Positions 1 through 8,599 of a DNA stretch of 53,668 nt are shown here, one piece after another; position 1 is the stretch's first letter, and each line of letters begins with the position of its first letter. Origin of the DNA: Chloroflexota bacterium (lineage in GTDB: Bacteria; Chloroflexota; Ktedonobacteria; Ktedonobacterales; JADMIN01); assembly GCA_021814145.1 (NCBI GenBank), contig JAKAIY010000005.1, forward strand, positions 1 through 53,668, in the 5' to 3' direction. Below the pieces are notes generated by a model. The model had not been told where the DNA came from, did not search any database, and saw only the letters and a list, made by a program, of their open reading frames with translations. The position numbers and the translations under genes are program-made.

Positions 1-350
1 GCGTTGCCCGCCTGGATCACGCCATCCGCTGGCCGCGCTGGCCGTCCGCCGCAGCCGCGCGCGCGCAGCGCCCACGCGCCGCTGTCCTCCCGCTCCCAGC
101 GCGCGTCCGCTCCCAGCGCTCGCATCGCCCTGACGAGAACCGCTGTATCATCGCTGAGCGCGAGCGCATGGATGACGCTCTCGCCCTCAGCCAGCAGCGC
201 GTTGAGCAGGTAGCGCAGCGTGTAATACTTCGAGCCTGGCAGCCGGGGCGCGCCCGTCGGAGTTAGCCGCGCGCCGCGCCCGCCCACGAAGACACGCTCT
301 GGTGGACGGGAAAGAGACGGCAATTCAGCATACTGGCCGCTCTCCGCCAT
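1..350 (-). CDS. aroA: 3-phosphoshikimate 1-carboxyvinyltransferase (EPSP synthase), N-terminal part, divergent
   Basis: The gene runs off the left edge, so only about 116 N-terminal residues are visible. The start is the ATG at 350, preceded on the minus strand by GGAGGA four bases upstream. The enzyme joins shikimate-3-phosphate and PEP in aromatic amino acid synthesis. Visible family signs are PGSKYYTLRYLLNALLAEGE (phosphate-binding Lys and an Arg five residues later, as in the AroA N-terminal motif) and SDDTAVLVRAMRALGA, matching the usual SDD(T/V)..M..AL..LG block. The Ser that normally follows the Lys is Tyr here, so the protein is a divergent AroA or a related enolpyruvyl transferase. 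The family is known for this fold; assignment to AroA rather than a paralogue is inferred. Confidence 0.72.
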   Translation of the reverse strand, partial: MAESGQYAELPSLSRPPERVFVGGRGARLTPTGAPRLPGSKYYTLRYLLNALLAEGESVIHALALSDDTAVLVRAMRALGADARWEREDSGAWALRARGCGGRPARPADGVIQAGN

Positions 351-463
351 ATATTCCTCCAACCATGCGCCGTTCGCCGCGTATGTTTGAGGACATTGTA
401 CGCCCGCCGGAGCATGAGCGATGAGATATGCCGCAAAGCGGGCGGCGTATGGGGAGGGGAATC

Positions 464-940
464 ATGCGAATCGCCGCGATCATCCTGGGAGGGCTCGCGC
501 TCGCCGGCACGGCGACTGGCATCTTCTTCTACTGGATTGGTTCCGCTTTTATTTGTTTCGACGTCTGTCCGCCCGTCTCATCCATCGGGCCGCAGTTGTT
601 GCGCGCCGCCGCGCTGTCGCTCAGCCCAGGCCTGCTCCTGTCGCTGGCCGCCTGGATACTGAGCCTGATCACGCTGCGCGCGGGGGGGCGCTCCACCGCG
701 TTCCTTGTCACCCTGCTGACGCCCATCATCGTCATCATCGCCGCCGCCCTCACCCTGTCCATCGCGGGTGGTAGCTTTACGCCGGTCGCCGTTTCCGGTC
801 CGCCAGAGGTCGCGCCAGCCGGCAGGCAGGTTTCGACAGACTGGATCAACGCCACCCGCTACGCGGCCGCGCCGCTCGTCATCTGGCCAGCCGCCACATG
901 TATCGCTATCCTGTCGCGCCCGGCGAAGCCGCGGGGATAA
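464..940 (+). CDS. small integral membrane protein of unknown function
   Basis: This is a 158-residue protein not recognised as any named family. The ATG at 464 is preferred over an upstream in-frame ATG at 428 because GGGGAGGGGA lies just before it. It begins with a hydrophobic helix (residues about 1-25) and has two more likely membrane segments (about residues 48-70 and 75-100), then a soluble stretch and a final hydrophobic segment near the C terminus, so about four membrane passes. It sits between divergent aroA and accC, both on other transcription units as far as can be seen. Function unknown. Confidence 0.6.
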   Translation: MRIAAIILGGLALAGTATGIFFYWIGSAFICFDVCPPVSSIGPQLLRAAALSLSPGLLLSLAAWILSLITLRAGGRSTAFLVTLLTPIIVIIAAALTLSIAGGSFTPVAVSGPPEVAPAGRQVSTDWINATRYAAAPLVIWPAATCIAILSRPAKPRG

Positions 941-1018
941 ACTGGCGCCGCCTGCGGAGCTCTTTCGCGGAGGCGCGCCCAGCGTCTCCGCTTGAGCCAG
1001 CGCCGGGGCGGGCAGGAG

Positions 1019-1027
1019 TGGTATACT
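1019..1027 (+). promoter_or_regulatory. extended -10 promoter element upstream of accC
   Basis: TGGTATACT (TGn plus TATACT at 1022-1027) lies about 85 bases before the accC start. No convincing -35 box sits 16-18 bases upstream, consistent with an extended -10 promoter. The same GGTATACT string precedes other genes in this window. Confidence 0.45.
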
Positions 1028-1113
1028 GGCGGCTGACGCGACCAGCCGGGACATCGCGGCCTCCTGTCGTATTATGCGCAGTCCCCCGGCGACGCTATTT
1101 CCTGGAGACAGTG

Positions 1114-2751
1114 ATGTCACAGACCACCTCCCGCCAGACCCGGACAGCCACCAGTGTCCGCCCGTCCATAGCGCGCTCTGAGCGCCTTCCATTTTCAACC
1201 GTGCTTGTCGCCAATCGCGGCGAGATCGCCGTGCGCGTCATCCGCGCCTGCCACGATCTGGGCCTGCGCGCGGTGGCCGTCTATAGCGACGCCGACCGTG
1301 ACGCGCCGCACGTCCGGATGGCCGATATGGCCGTACGCATTGGCCCACCGGCCGCCACTGAGAGCTATCTGCGCATCGAGAAGATCGTCGAGGCGGCCCG
1401 GCAAACCGGCGCGGGCGCAATCCACCCCGGCTATGGTTTCCTCTCCGAAAACCCGGATTTCGCTGACGCCTGCGAGGCCGCCGGGATCATCTTCGCCGGC
1501 CCTTCCGGGCGGGTGATGCGCGAGATGGGTGAGAAGACCGCCGCCCGGCGCAAGGCGCAGGAGGCGAATGTACCTGTGACGCCAGGCTACAACGCGGATA
1601 TAGCGGACGCCGCGCAGGCCCGTGAGGAGGCCGAGCGCATCGGCTTTCCCGTGCTGTTGAAGGCGTCGGCGGGTGGCGGCGGCAAGGGCATCCGCTTCGT
1701 CCACAATCCCGAAGACCTGGAAGCCGCGCTGCGGCTGGCGCGCAGCGAGGCGCTGGGCGCGTTCGGCGACGCCACCGTCTATATCGAGAAAGCCGTCGTT
1801 CCCGCGCGCCACATCGAGGTGCAGATCTTCGGCGACCGGCATGGCAACGTCATCCACCTGGGCGAGCGCGAATGTTCCATTCAGCGCCGTCATCAGAAGC
1901 TGATCGAGGAGTCACCCTCGCCCGCGCTTGATGAGGACACCCGCGCGTGCCTGCTCGATTCCGCTGTCCGGCTGGCGAAGGCTGTCAACTATACCGGCGC
2001 TGGCACAGCGGAGTTCCTGCTCGGCCCGGACGGCCAGTTCTACTTCCTTGAAGTCAACGCCCGCTTGCAGGTGGAGCATCCCGTCACTGAGTGGCGCGTG
2101 GGGCTCGATCTCGTGCGCGAGCAGCTGCGCGTCGCCGCTGGCCTGCCGCTCAGCGTCCGCCAGGAGGATGTCGTCTTTCGCGGCCACGCGATTGAGGCGC
2201 GTATCTCGGCGGAGGACCCGCTCAACCATTTCCTGCCCGCCTCCGGGACCGTCGCCGCGCTACACGATCCGGCAGGCCCCGGCGTCCGCCTCGATAGCGG
2301 CCTCTACGAAGGGATGCCTATCCCGCTGTTCTACGACCCCCTGCTCGCCAAGCTGATCTGCTGGGGACAGGACCGCGACGAGGCTATCGCCCGGCTGCGG
2401 CGCGCGCTGGATGAATACATTATCACCGGCGTGCGCACAACCATCCCCTTCGCCCAGTGGATCACCCGTCACCCGCGCTTCCTGGCCGGTGACTTCTCCA
2501 CCGACTTCATCGCTGAAGAGTGGCGGCCAGAGGAATTGGCGCTGGCGCCCAGCGCGCGCGATGGCGCGCACCCTGAGAGCCCGGAGCTGGATGATGAGCA
2601 GGTGGCCGCGCTGGCGGCTGCGCTTGTCGCGCGCGAAGCCGGGCAATCGCTGGCTTCTCGCCGCCAGGAGGCGGGCGCGGGCGAGCCAGAGGAAGGCTGG
2701 CAGTGGCGGCTGGCAGGGCGGCGCGCGGCGACCTCTGGCTCCGGCTGGTAG
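1114..2751 (+). CDS. accC: biotin carboxylase subunit of an acyl-CoA (acetyl-CoA) carboxylase
   Basis: The protein carboxylates biotin on its carrier protein using ATP and bicarbonate, the first step of malonyl-CoA synthesis or of a related acyl-CoA/pyruvate carboxylase. The ATG at 1114 follows a CTGGAGA ribosome site. After a ~30-residue lead come VLVANRGEIAVRVIRA, HPGYGFLSENPDFADAC, the ATP-grasp glycine loop KASAGGGGKGIRFV, HIEVQIFGDRHGN, GERECSIQRRHQKLIEE and FLEVNARLQVEHPVTE, all hallmark blocks of the family. At 545 residues it is about 90 longer than classic AccC; the C-terminal tail is acidic then Ala/Arg-rich with a terminal WQWRLAGRR-type end. No BCCP domain is visible, so the carrier must be encoded elsewhere. 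PycA-type pyruvate carboxylase subunit A is the main alternative. Stop codon is TAG. Confidence 0.9.
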   Translation: MSQTTSRQTRTATSVRPSIARSERLPFSTVLVANRGEIAVRVIRACHDLGLRAVAVYSDADRDAPHVRMADMAVRIGPPAATESYLRIEKIVEAARQTGAGAIHPGYGFLSENPDFADACEAAGIIFAGPSGRVMREMGEKTAARRKAQEANVPVTPGYNADIADAAQAREEAERIGFPVLLKASAGGGGKGIRFVHNPEDLEAALRLARSEALGAFGDATVYIEKAVVPARHIEVQIFGDRHGNVIHLGERECSIQRRHQKLIEESPSPALDEDTRACLLDSAVRLAKAVNYTGAGTAEFLLGPDGQFYFLEVNARLQVEHPVTEWRVGLDLVREQLRVAAGLPLSVRQEDVVFRGHAIEARISAEDPLNHFLPASGTVAALHDPAGPGVRLDSGLYEGMPIPLFYDPLLAKLICWGQDRDEAIARLRRALDEYIITGVRTTIPFAQWITRHPRFLAGDFSTDFIAEEWRPEELALAPSARDGAHPESPELDDEQVAALAAALVAREAGQSLASRRQEAGAGEPEEGWQWRLAGRRAATSGSGW

Positions 2752-2768
2752 TGTGAGGAGACCCAATA

Positions 2769-3341
2769 ATGCCCAATACGTCGGACACATCTGATACACA
2801 GGACACGTCCGATCGGATGGAACGGGCGGACAGCGAGCGCACCCTTGTCGTTCAATGGGATGACTGGTCGCTTGGTCCGCGCATCGCGGCGGCGCGTGGC
2901 CTGGACGGTATCGGGTATCTGCGCGCCGTTCAGCGCGGCGAGATCCCGCCCATGCCTATCGCGCGGCTGATGGGCATGGAACTGGTCACCGTTGAGGATG
3001 GGCATGTCGTCTGGGCTGTTACCCCTGGCGAGCGCCACTACAACCCGCTTGGCGTGGCGCATGGCTCACTGGCTTTCACCCTGATGGACACGGCTATCGG
3101 TGGCGCGACGCAGACGAAGGCGCCGCCGGGAAGGTTCTATACGACCATCGAGATGAAGGTCAATTATGTGCGGCCCCTGCTCGCGGGCATGGGGCGTGTG
3201 TTTGGTGAGGCCACCGTCCTGTATATTGGACGGCAGACAGCGCTGGCTGAGGCGCGGGTCGTGGACGCGGGCGGCAAGCTCTACGCCCATGCGACATCGT
3301 CGCTCATGCTGTTCCAGCCCAGGCGCGATCACGAACAGTAA
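2769..3341 (+). CDS. hotdog-fold thioesterase (PaaI family)
   Basis: A 190-residue protein starting 17 bases after accC, with GAGGAGA upstream of its ATG, so probably cotranscribed with accC. The first 25 residues are Thr/Ser/Asp-rich and probably disordered. The remainder shows the hotdog pattern: NPLGVAHGSLAFTLMDTAIG (the HG..xxxxDtA block carrying the catalytic region) followed by TTIEMKVNYVRPL and GRQTALAEARVVDAGG. Members of this family hydrolyse acyl-CoA thioesters; the substrate cannot be read from sequence. Placement after a biotin carboxylase suggests acyl-CoA metabolism, but that is inference. Confidence 0.82.
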   Translation: MPNTSDTSDTQDTSDRMERADSERTLVVQWDDWSLGPRIAAARGLDGIGYLRAVQRGEIPPMPIARLMGMELVTVEDGHVVWAVTPGERHYNPLGVAHGSLAFTLMDTAIGGATQTKAPPGRFYTTIEMKVNYVRPLLAGMGRVFGEATVLYIGRQTALAEARVVDAGGKLYAHATSSLMLFQPRRDHEQ

Positions 3342-3396
3342 CCAGTCGCGCGCTCAGGGGAGGAGCGCGCGACGGAGCTCGCAGGAGGAGGCGCGC

Positions 3397-4143
3397 ATGG
3401 CGCTGCGTGTGATGACATACAATATCCTCGAAGGTGGTGGCGAGCGCTTGCCTTATATCCGCGATGTGATCCGCGGGCAAAGCCCTGACGCCGTCGCCAT
3501 CCAGGAGGCGAATGACCGCGAGCTGATCGAGACGCTGGCGCGCGATCTGGAAATGCGGCTGGTCTACGGCGAGGCCAATTCCGCCTTCAACATGGCCTGG
3601 CTCACTACCTTGCCCATTCTCCGCAGCGCGAATCACCGCTTGCCAGAGCTACGCAAGACGCTGCTGGAGCTGGAAGTCGAGTGGGAGGGCAAGCCGCTGC
3701 GGCTCTATAACCTCCATCTCAGGGCCAATCCCGAAGACGAAGACCAGCGCATGAAGGAGCTCCAGGCCGTCCTGCGCGTGATTGGCCCGGCGAGCGCGGA
3801 GCCGCGCCTGTTCGTAGGTGACTTCAACGCGCTCGGCCCCAATGATCGCTTCGTCAGCGATATTCAATTCCCTGATGAGGATGTCGCCTTCGCTGAGCGC
3901 GCCTATCCGCAGCCCCGGCTGGTCATCCCCGCCGTGCTCGCCGCGGGGTATGTGGATCTCTACCGCGCGCTGCATCCCGATGAGGCTGGCTACACGACCC
4001 GCACTCCCACGCCGGTTGTGCGGATAGACTATATCTTCGCCTCACCAACGATGGCCGCCCGCGCTATCAGTTGCGACCGCATTGATGGCTCACTGCCCAT
4101 CTACGCCTCCGACCATCTGCCCGTCCGCGCTGACTTCGAGTAA
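3397..4143 (+). CDS. endonuclease/exonuclease/phosphatase (EEP) family hydrolase
   Basis: A 248-residue protein with a strong GGAGGAG site before the ATG at 3397. EEP motifs are in order: MTYNILEGGG (Asn metal ligand region), PDAVAIQEAND (catalytic Glu), LRLYNLHLRAN (His), RLFVGDFNALGPND (GDFN active-site block), VRIDYIFASP (D-Y-I-F) and YASDHLPVRADF (SDH). All catalytic residues expected for the DNase I/phosphatase fold are present. There is no signal peptide, so it should act in the cytoplasm. Substrate (DNA, phospholipid head group, other phosphodiester) is not predictable. It lies 55 bases after the thioesterase and may belong to the same transcript. Confidence 0.85.
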   Translation: MALRVMTYNILEGGGERLPYIRDVIRGQSPDAVAIQEANDRELIETLARDLEMRLVYGEANSAFNMAWLTTLPILRSANHRLPELRKTLLELEVEWEGKPLRLYNLHLRANPEDEDQRMKELQAVLRVIGPASAEPRLFVGDFNALGPNDRFVSDIQFPDEDVAFAERAYPQPRLVIPAVLAAGYVDLYRALHPDEAGYTTRTPTPVVRIDYIFASPTMAARAISCDRIDGSLPIYASDHLPVRADFE

Positions 4144-4268
4144 CGACGCCAGACGCTGGAAGGGCGCGCGAAAATTTCGTGTAACGCGCATGCGGCCTTT
4201 CGCGATATGAGAGCATAGGGGGACGTACATAGCGCGCCCCGCTCAGACGGAAGAGTGGACGTCGGCCT

Positions 4269-5462
4269 ATGCTCCAACAATCACCAGCCAAATACACCCC
4301 GCTCGATGACATCAGCGATACGCTGGCCACCGAGCGCCCACGACTCGTGCGCCTTTGCCAGCGCCTCACCGGTGACGCTGCCGCCGCGGAGGACCTCACT
4401 CAGGAGACGCTGCTCACCGCGTGGCGCCTGCGTGAGCGCGTCAGCGCGCCAGAGGGGCTGAGCGCGTGGCTAGCCGCTATCGCCCGCAACCACTGGCGTC
4501 GATGGGCGCGTGCGCAGAGCGGCGACCGCTCGCGCATCATCTCCCTGAACACTGATGACAGCGACCCGCTCGTGGAGCAACGAACAGCGTCGCTCGTGGC
4601 GGATGACGCCGACCCCGCGGACGCCATCGAGCGCGACGAAGTCGCCGAACTGGCGCGGCGGGCGCTCGCCCTGGCGCCGGAAGCCTCGCGCGACTTGCTG
4701 GTGGCGGTCTATCTGGCGGAGGCGCCACGGGGAGATGTCGCCCAGGTGCGTGCGGTGAGCGACAGCGCGCTGCGCGTCCGGCTGCTACGCGCGCGGCGGG
4801 CGCTACGCGAGGCGATCGGCGTGGATGGCGAGTTGCGCGCGCGCCTCGAAGACCTCGGCCTGACGCTTCCCGCCAGTGACGGCTGGCAGGAATCGCGCAT
4901 CTGGTGTCCCTTCTGCGGCGCGAATTATCTCCGCTACCGTGTTGATCGCGATACGGGTGAATACGCCTTCCACTGCGCTGGCCCCTGCGCGGGTCGTGCC
5001 GTCGCGGGAGCCGCTAAAGGATTTGATCTGGTGCGCGAAGTCAGCAGCCCCAAATCGCTGCTCGCCCGCCACTGCCTTATGCTTGATTCCGCCTATAGGT
5101 CCGCCTTGCAGGACAACTGGGCGCTGTGCGACTGTGGCGAGCGCGTGACCTTTGCGTACACCGCTCCCAATGGCATGGCGCTGGGCTCGCCGATCTCTCA
5201 TGGCATCGAAGGCTTTTGCCCGCGTTGCGGACAGGTGGACAGCGCGAGCGCCTGGCATCTCGCCCTGGACACAATCGAAGCGCAGCGCTTCTGGCGCCGC
5301 TATCCGCGCATGCGCGCCCTGCCAATGCGCGAGGCGGAGCAGAACGGGCGCGCTGTGATTGTCACAGGCTTCGAGGCCGTCGGAACGTCAGCGCGGCTGG
5401 AGATGGTTTCCGACGCCAGAGATTACACTGTGCTGCGGTCTGAAGTCAATCACACATCCTGA
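4269..5462 (+). CDS. ECF-type sigma factor fused to C-terminal zinc-ribbon domains
   Basis: The 397-residue protein starts with a sigma-70 region 2: residues about 22-80 contain RLCQRLTGDAAAAEDLTQET and LSAWLAAIARNHWRRWAR. A weaker region 4-like helix pair follows (about 123-185, with SALRVRLLRARRALREAIG). The second half is not part of a normal ECF factor: C213/C216 (WCPFCG) with C236/C240, then C287/C289 (CDCG) with C317/C320 (CPRCG), two sets of four cysteines that look like two zinc ribbons. It should direct RNA polymerase to a specific regulon, with the extension sensing zinc/redox or binding a partner (inference). No anti-sigma gene is adjacent. The upstream region contains TGTAAC at about 4182, possibly part of an autoregulated promoter. 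Confidence 0.75.
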   Translation: MLQQSPAKYTPLDDISDTLATERPRLVRLCQRLTGDAAAAEDLTQETLLTAWRLRERVSAPEGLSAWLAAIARNHWRRWARAQSGDRSRIISLNTDDSDPLVEQRTASLVADDADPADAIERDEVAELARRALALAPEASRDLLVAVYLAEAPRGDVAQVRAVSDSALRVRLLRARRALREAIGVDGELRARLEDLGLTLPASDGWQESRIWCPFCGANYLRYRVDRDTGEYAFHCAGPCAGRAVAGAAKGFDLVREVSSPKSLLARHCLMLDSAYRSALQDNWALCDCGERVTFAYTAPNGMALGSPISHGIEGFCPRCGQVDSASAWHLALDTIEAQRFWRRYPRMRALPMREAEQNGRAVIVTGFEAVGTSARLEMVSDARDYTVLRSEVNHTS

Positions 5463-5564
5463 CCCTTCCCATTTCCGCCTCCTATCTTCATCACCTCACC
5501 CGCAAGATTGCTCTTCGTGTCCGACTGTGTCCGCGTGGGAATTTCGCTGAAAGGGCCTTCTGTG

Positions 5565-6905
5565 ATGATTGCGACCTTGCGCAACCGTGATTTTACATTG
5601 CTATGGCTCGGTGGCATGATCTCGCTCGCCGGTGACTGGACACTCAATATCGGCTTGCCTATCGCTTTATTCGCCCTCACGCATTCCATCCTGGTCCTGA
5701 GCGTCGCGCTGGCGATGGGCATGCTCCCCAGCGTACTCTTTGGCTCGTTCGCCGGCGTCTTCGTTGACCGCTGGGACCGCCGCCGTACCCTGATCGTCAG
5801 TAATCTCCTGCTAGCGGCGCTGCTGCTGCCTGTCCTGCTCGTGCGCTCCGCCAGCCTCATCTGGATCATCTATCCCATCATGTTCCTGGAATCCTGCCTG
5901 GAGCAGTTCACCCGCCCGGCCCAGAGCGCGCTGCTGCCATCACTGGTCGGCGCGGATCATATCGCGCCCGCGAATAGCCTGCTATCTGTCTCGAACAACC
6001 TCGCGCGGCTATTCGGTCCAGCGCTCGGCGGGCTGATCGCCGGATTCTTCGGCCTGACGGGTGTCGCCTTGGCGGATGGCGCATCGTTCCTGCTGGCGGC
6101 GCTGCTGATCACGATGATCGGCTGGCGCGCGCCCACCTCCACCACCCAACTCGCTACGTCCACAGACGAGCATCCACTGACGAAGGGCATGCGCGAGTGG
6201 CTCGACGGGCTGCGCGTCATCTTCCGCGAGCGCACGCTGGCAGTGATCTTCGCCGTCGTCTCCATCACTTCGATTGGCGAGGGCGTGATGAGTGTGCTTT
6301 TCGTCGTCTTTGTCGTCACCAGCCTGCATGGCGGCGCCCAGGACCTCGGCGGCATGATGAGCGCCCAGGCGGTCGGCGGGCTGATCGGCGGCGCGCTCTG
6401 CGGGCTGCTGGGGACGAGGCTGCTCTCGCGCTGGTCGCTCGGCCTGAGCGCGATGGTCTTTGGGGCGATAGACCTGGCGATCTTTAACGCGCCACGCTAC
6501 TTCGCGGAAATGGTGGCGTTACCGCGCCTCTCCTGGCTCTCTCCGGTCACACTGCTGGCGTGGGAGCTCGGCCTGTTCCTCATCGTTGGCATTCCCGGCG
6601 TGCTGATGTTTACCGGCTTGCAGTCACTCCTCCAATCACGCGCCCCAGAGCGCTATCTTGGACGGGTGTTCGGCGCGCTGGGCGCCTGCATGGCGCTATT
6701 CAGCATCGCGGGAACCGGCGTCGCGGGCTGGCTGGGGCCACGCTTCGGCGCGGTCACGCTGCTCAATATCCAGGGCGCGGGCTACATTGTGGTTGGCGCG
6801 CTCCTGACGCTGCTCATCACACGCGCAACCGCCGCACGCGCGCCAGAGGCCCCGGCGGTGGAGGACGAGCCAGCAGCGTCGTCTGCCGCTACTGATTTTG
6901 CATGA
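5565..6905 (+). CDS. MFS transporter, EntS/MFS_3-like exporter
   Basis: A 446-residue major facilitator protein with about 12 hydrophobic segments. The ATG at 5565 is chosen because MIATLRNRDFTLLWLGGMIS is the typical N terminus of the EntS/multidrug MFS_3 group; an upstream in-frame ATG would add an unlikely 19-residue tail. Motif A is seen as GSFAGVFVDRWDRRRTLIVS after TM2. The C terminus ends in an Ala/Pro/Glu-rich soluble tail. Substrate unknown; the family exports siderophores, macrolides or other small molecules. Its stop codon overlaps by 17 bases the 3' end of the convergent lipoprotein gene. Confidence 0.85.
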   Translation: MIATLRNRDFTLLWLGGMISLAGDWTLNIGLPIALFALTHSILVLSVALAMGMLPSVLFGSFAGVFVDRWDRRRTLIVSNLLLAALLLPVLLVRSASLIWIIYPIMFLESCLEQFTRPAQSALLPSLVGADHIAPANSLLSVSNNLARLFGPALGGLIAGFFGLTGVALADGASFLLAALLITMIGWRAPTSTTQLATSTDEHPLTKGMREWLDGLRVIFRERTLAVIFAVVSITSIGEGVMSVLFVVFVVTSLHGGAQDLGGMMSAQAVGGLIGGALCGLLGTRLLSRWSLGLSAMVFGAIDLAIFNAPRYFAEMVALPRLSWLSPVTLLAWELGLFLIVGIPGVLMFTGLQSLLQSRAPERYLGRVFGALGACMALFSIAGTGVAGWLGPRFGAVTLLNIQGAGYIVVGALLTLLITRATAARAPEAPAVEDEPAASSAATDFA

Positions 6906-7485
6906 TAATGAGCAGGTCAGTATCGCCTGACTGCAGCGTGTCCGGTGAAACGGTGATTGTCACGGTTTCGCTGGGTCCGCGCGTCGCGGTGATATTTTCC
7001 GTGCCGAGGTTCACGAACGTCTTGAGGTTAGCCCACCCCTTGCCGGGCAGCGCCTGCGTGTAGAATGACGCCACGGCGCTGACAGTGTCGGGGATGCAGA
7101 AGCCGAATTCGGATGTGCTGGTCGCGGGATTGGCTTCCGCCAGCTTGATCTGCCCGCTCTGGTAGATGGGGATCTCCGTCGGGACGCTGATCTGGACAGG
7201 CGTTGGCGTCACGGGCTGGCAGATGTCCAGCGAGCCGGATCCGGCGACTCCGGCGGACGTGGGCGATGGGAGGGGTGCTCCGGAACCGGGGGTGGTGAGA
7301 ACCGTGCCGGTGGACTGGGAGATCGGGAGCGTTGGCGTGGTGGTCGTGGCGGCGCTAGATGAGCCCCCAGAACCGCATGCCGCCATCATGAGCCCCAATG
7401 CCAGGAGCGACCCCAGCGCGAGCGACCGTCCCGCGCGCAGTCCGCCCCCTGTCGCGCCAGCCCGCGCCACCATCCTTCGCGCCAT
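6889..7485 (-). CDS. secreted lipoprotein of unknown function
   Basis: A 198-residue lipoprotein. The ATG at 7485 is favoured because GGAGG lies ten bases upstream on the minus strand; an in-frame ATG at 7509 precedes that site. A basic N region, hydrophobic core and lipobox LMMAAC-G predict signal peptidase II cleavage and lipid anchoring. A Ser/Thr/Pro/Gly-rich linker follows, then a globular domain with SVPTEIPIYQSGQIKL and VASFYTQALPGKGW. The latter resembles domains found in many Ktedonobacteria-type lipoproteins (inference from memory). The gene is convergent with the MFS transporter, sharing 17 bases. Confidence 0.7.
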   Translation of the reverse strand: MARRMVARAGATGGGLRAGRSLALGSLLALGLMMAACGSGGSSSAATTTTPTLPISQSTGTVLTTPGSGAPLPSPTSAGVAGSGSLDICQPVTPTPVQISVPTEIPIYQSGQIKLAEANPATSTSEFGFCIPDTVSAVASFYTQALPGKGWANLKTFVNLGTENITATRGPSETVTITVSPDTLQSGDTDLLIIMQNQ

Positions 7486-7648
7486 CGCCTGTGAACCTCC
7501 ATTAACCATTGTCGTGGGGCGCTCCCCGCGCCCCACCTATGGTATCATGGCTGTCCAGACCGCGAAAACGGGAGCGCGCGCCAGCGCGCCGCCCGTGACA
7601 CTCGCGGGTGGCGTGGAGCGCCGCCGTGTGATGGATGCGGGCCAGCGG

Positions 7649-8551
7649 CTACCCTTGCGCGGCGAAGCGCGCTAGTGACTTGGCGACCTGATCGGGGCTG
7701 TCGTCCAGGATCAGGTGGTCAGCGCCAGCGACCGTCTCCAGCGTGGCGCGCTTGGCTTCGCGCGCGATGCGCTGGCCCAGCGCCAGCGGCGTCACCGTGT
7801 CGCGCTCACCCCAGATGAGCAGCAGCGGAATGTCCAGCCTGGTCACATCCGAGGCCACAGCGTTCATATAGAGCGGGTTGAGCAGGCGGACATGCTGCAG
7901 GAGCAGGTTCTTGCCGGTCTTGCTGTTCCATTCCGCCGCGTAGGCGTCCACGCGCGCCGCGCTCAACCCGCGCGCCGAGCCAGTCGGCAGCGTTTGCCGC
8001 AACTCCTGCTCCACCTGCTCTTGCGTCAGGTGGAGTGGCGCTTCCAGCTCCTGATGCTTGGTCATGTCTGGCAGCGGCCAGTCCGGCGCGAACGCTGTCT
8101 GGTAGGCGTAGGAGTTGATTAGCGCCAGCTTCGCCACGCCGTCGCGGTAGAGGCGCGTCGCCAGTGTCTGCGCGACGCCGCCCCCCAGGCCAAAGCCCAC
8201 CAGGATGATTTCCTCCAGCCCCAGCGCCTTGAAGGCGTATCCCAGGCAATCGGCGTGGCCCCAGACGGATGTATCCGACGGCCAGGGCTTGTCGGACTGG
8301 CCATAGCCCAGCATGTCGAAGGCGTAGACCGCGCGGCCTGTCGCCGCCAGCGCCGCCATCACCGGCTCCCAGACAAACGCGCCGCCTGGCAGGTCATGCA
8401 GCAGCACGATGGCTCCGCGTGGCCCGCGCTCCGCGTTCTGGACGGTATAGCTCAGCGTATAGTGAATGCTGCGCACGATGTCGCGCCGGGCGACGGCCAC
8501 GGGCGCGCCGCCCGCGCCGCCCGTGAGGCCCGGATCACGTGTCTCGCTCAT
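7649..8551 (-). CDS. alpha/beta-hydrolase fold protein with Ser-to-Gly at the nucleophile position
   Basis: A 300-residue alpha/beta-hydrolase. The start at 8551 is favoured over the in-frame ATG at 8599, which sits directly on a hairpin; GAGGAG lies upstream of the chosen ATG. The oxyanion block AIVLLHDLPGGAFVW, the strand AFDMLGYGQSDKP, the acid LLIWGERDTVTP and the histidine GADHLILDD are all normal. The nucleophile elbow reads LVGFGLGGGVAQ where the family has G-x-S-x-G-G: the Ser (or Asp of dehalogenases) is Gly. The codons (GGC TTT GGC CTG GGG GGC) are clear. It is either non-catalytic or uses another chemistry. Lies downstream of eno on the same strand. Confidence 0.82.
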   Translation of the reverse strand: MSETRDPGLTGGAGGAPVAVARRDIVRSIHYTLSYTVQNAERGPRGAIVLLHDLPGGAFVWEPVMAALAATGRAVYAFDMLGYGQSDKPWPSDTSVWGHADCLGYAFKALGLEEIILVGFGLGGGVAQTLATRLYRDGVAKLALINSYAYQTAFAPDWPLPDMTKHQELEAPLHLTQEQVEQELRQTLPTGSARGLSAARVDAYAAEWNSKTGKNLLLQHVRLLNPLYMNAVASDVTRLDIPLLLIWGERDTVTPLALGQRIAREAKRATLETVAGADHLILDDSPDQVAKSLARFAAQG

Positions 8552-8599
8552 AACGAAGATGCGCTCCTCGCTCGAATCTCTCGCCCCGTTACTCCGCAT

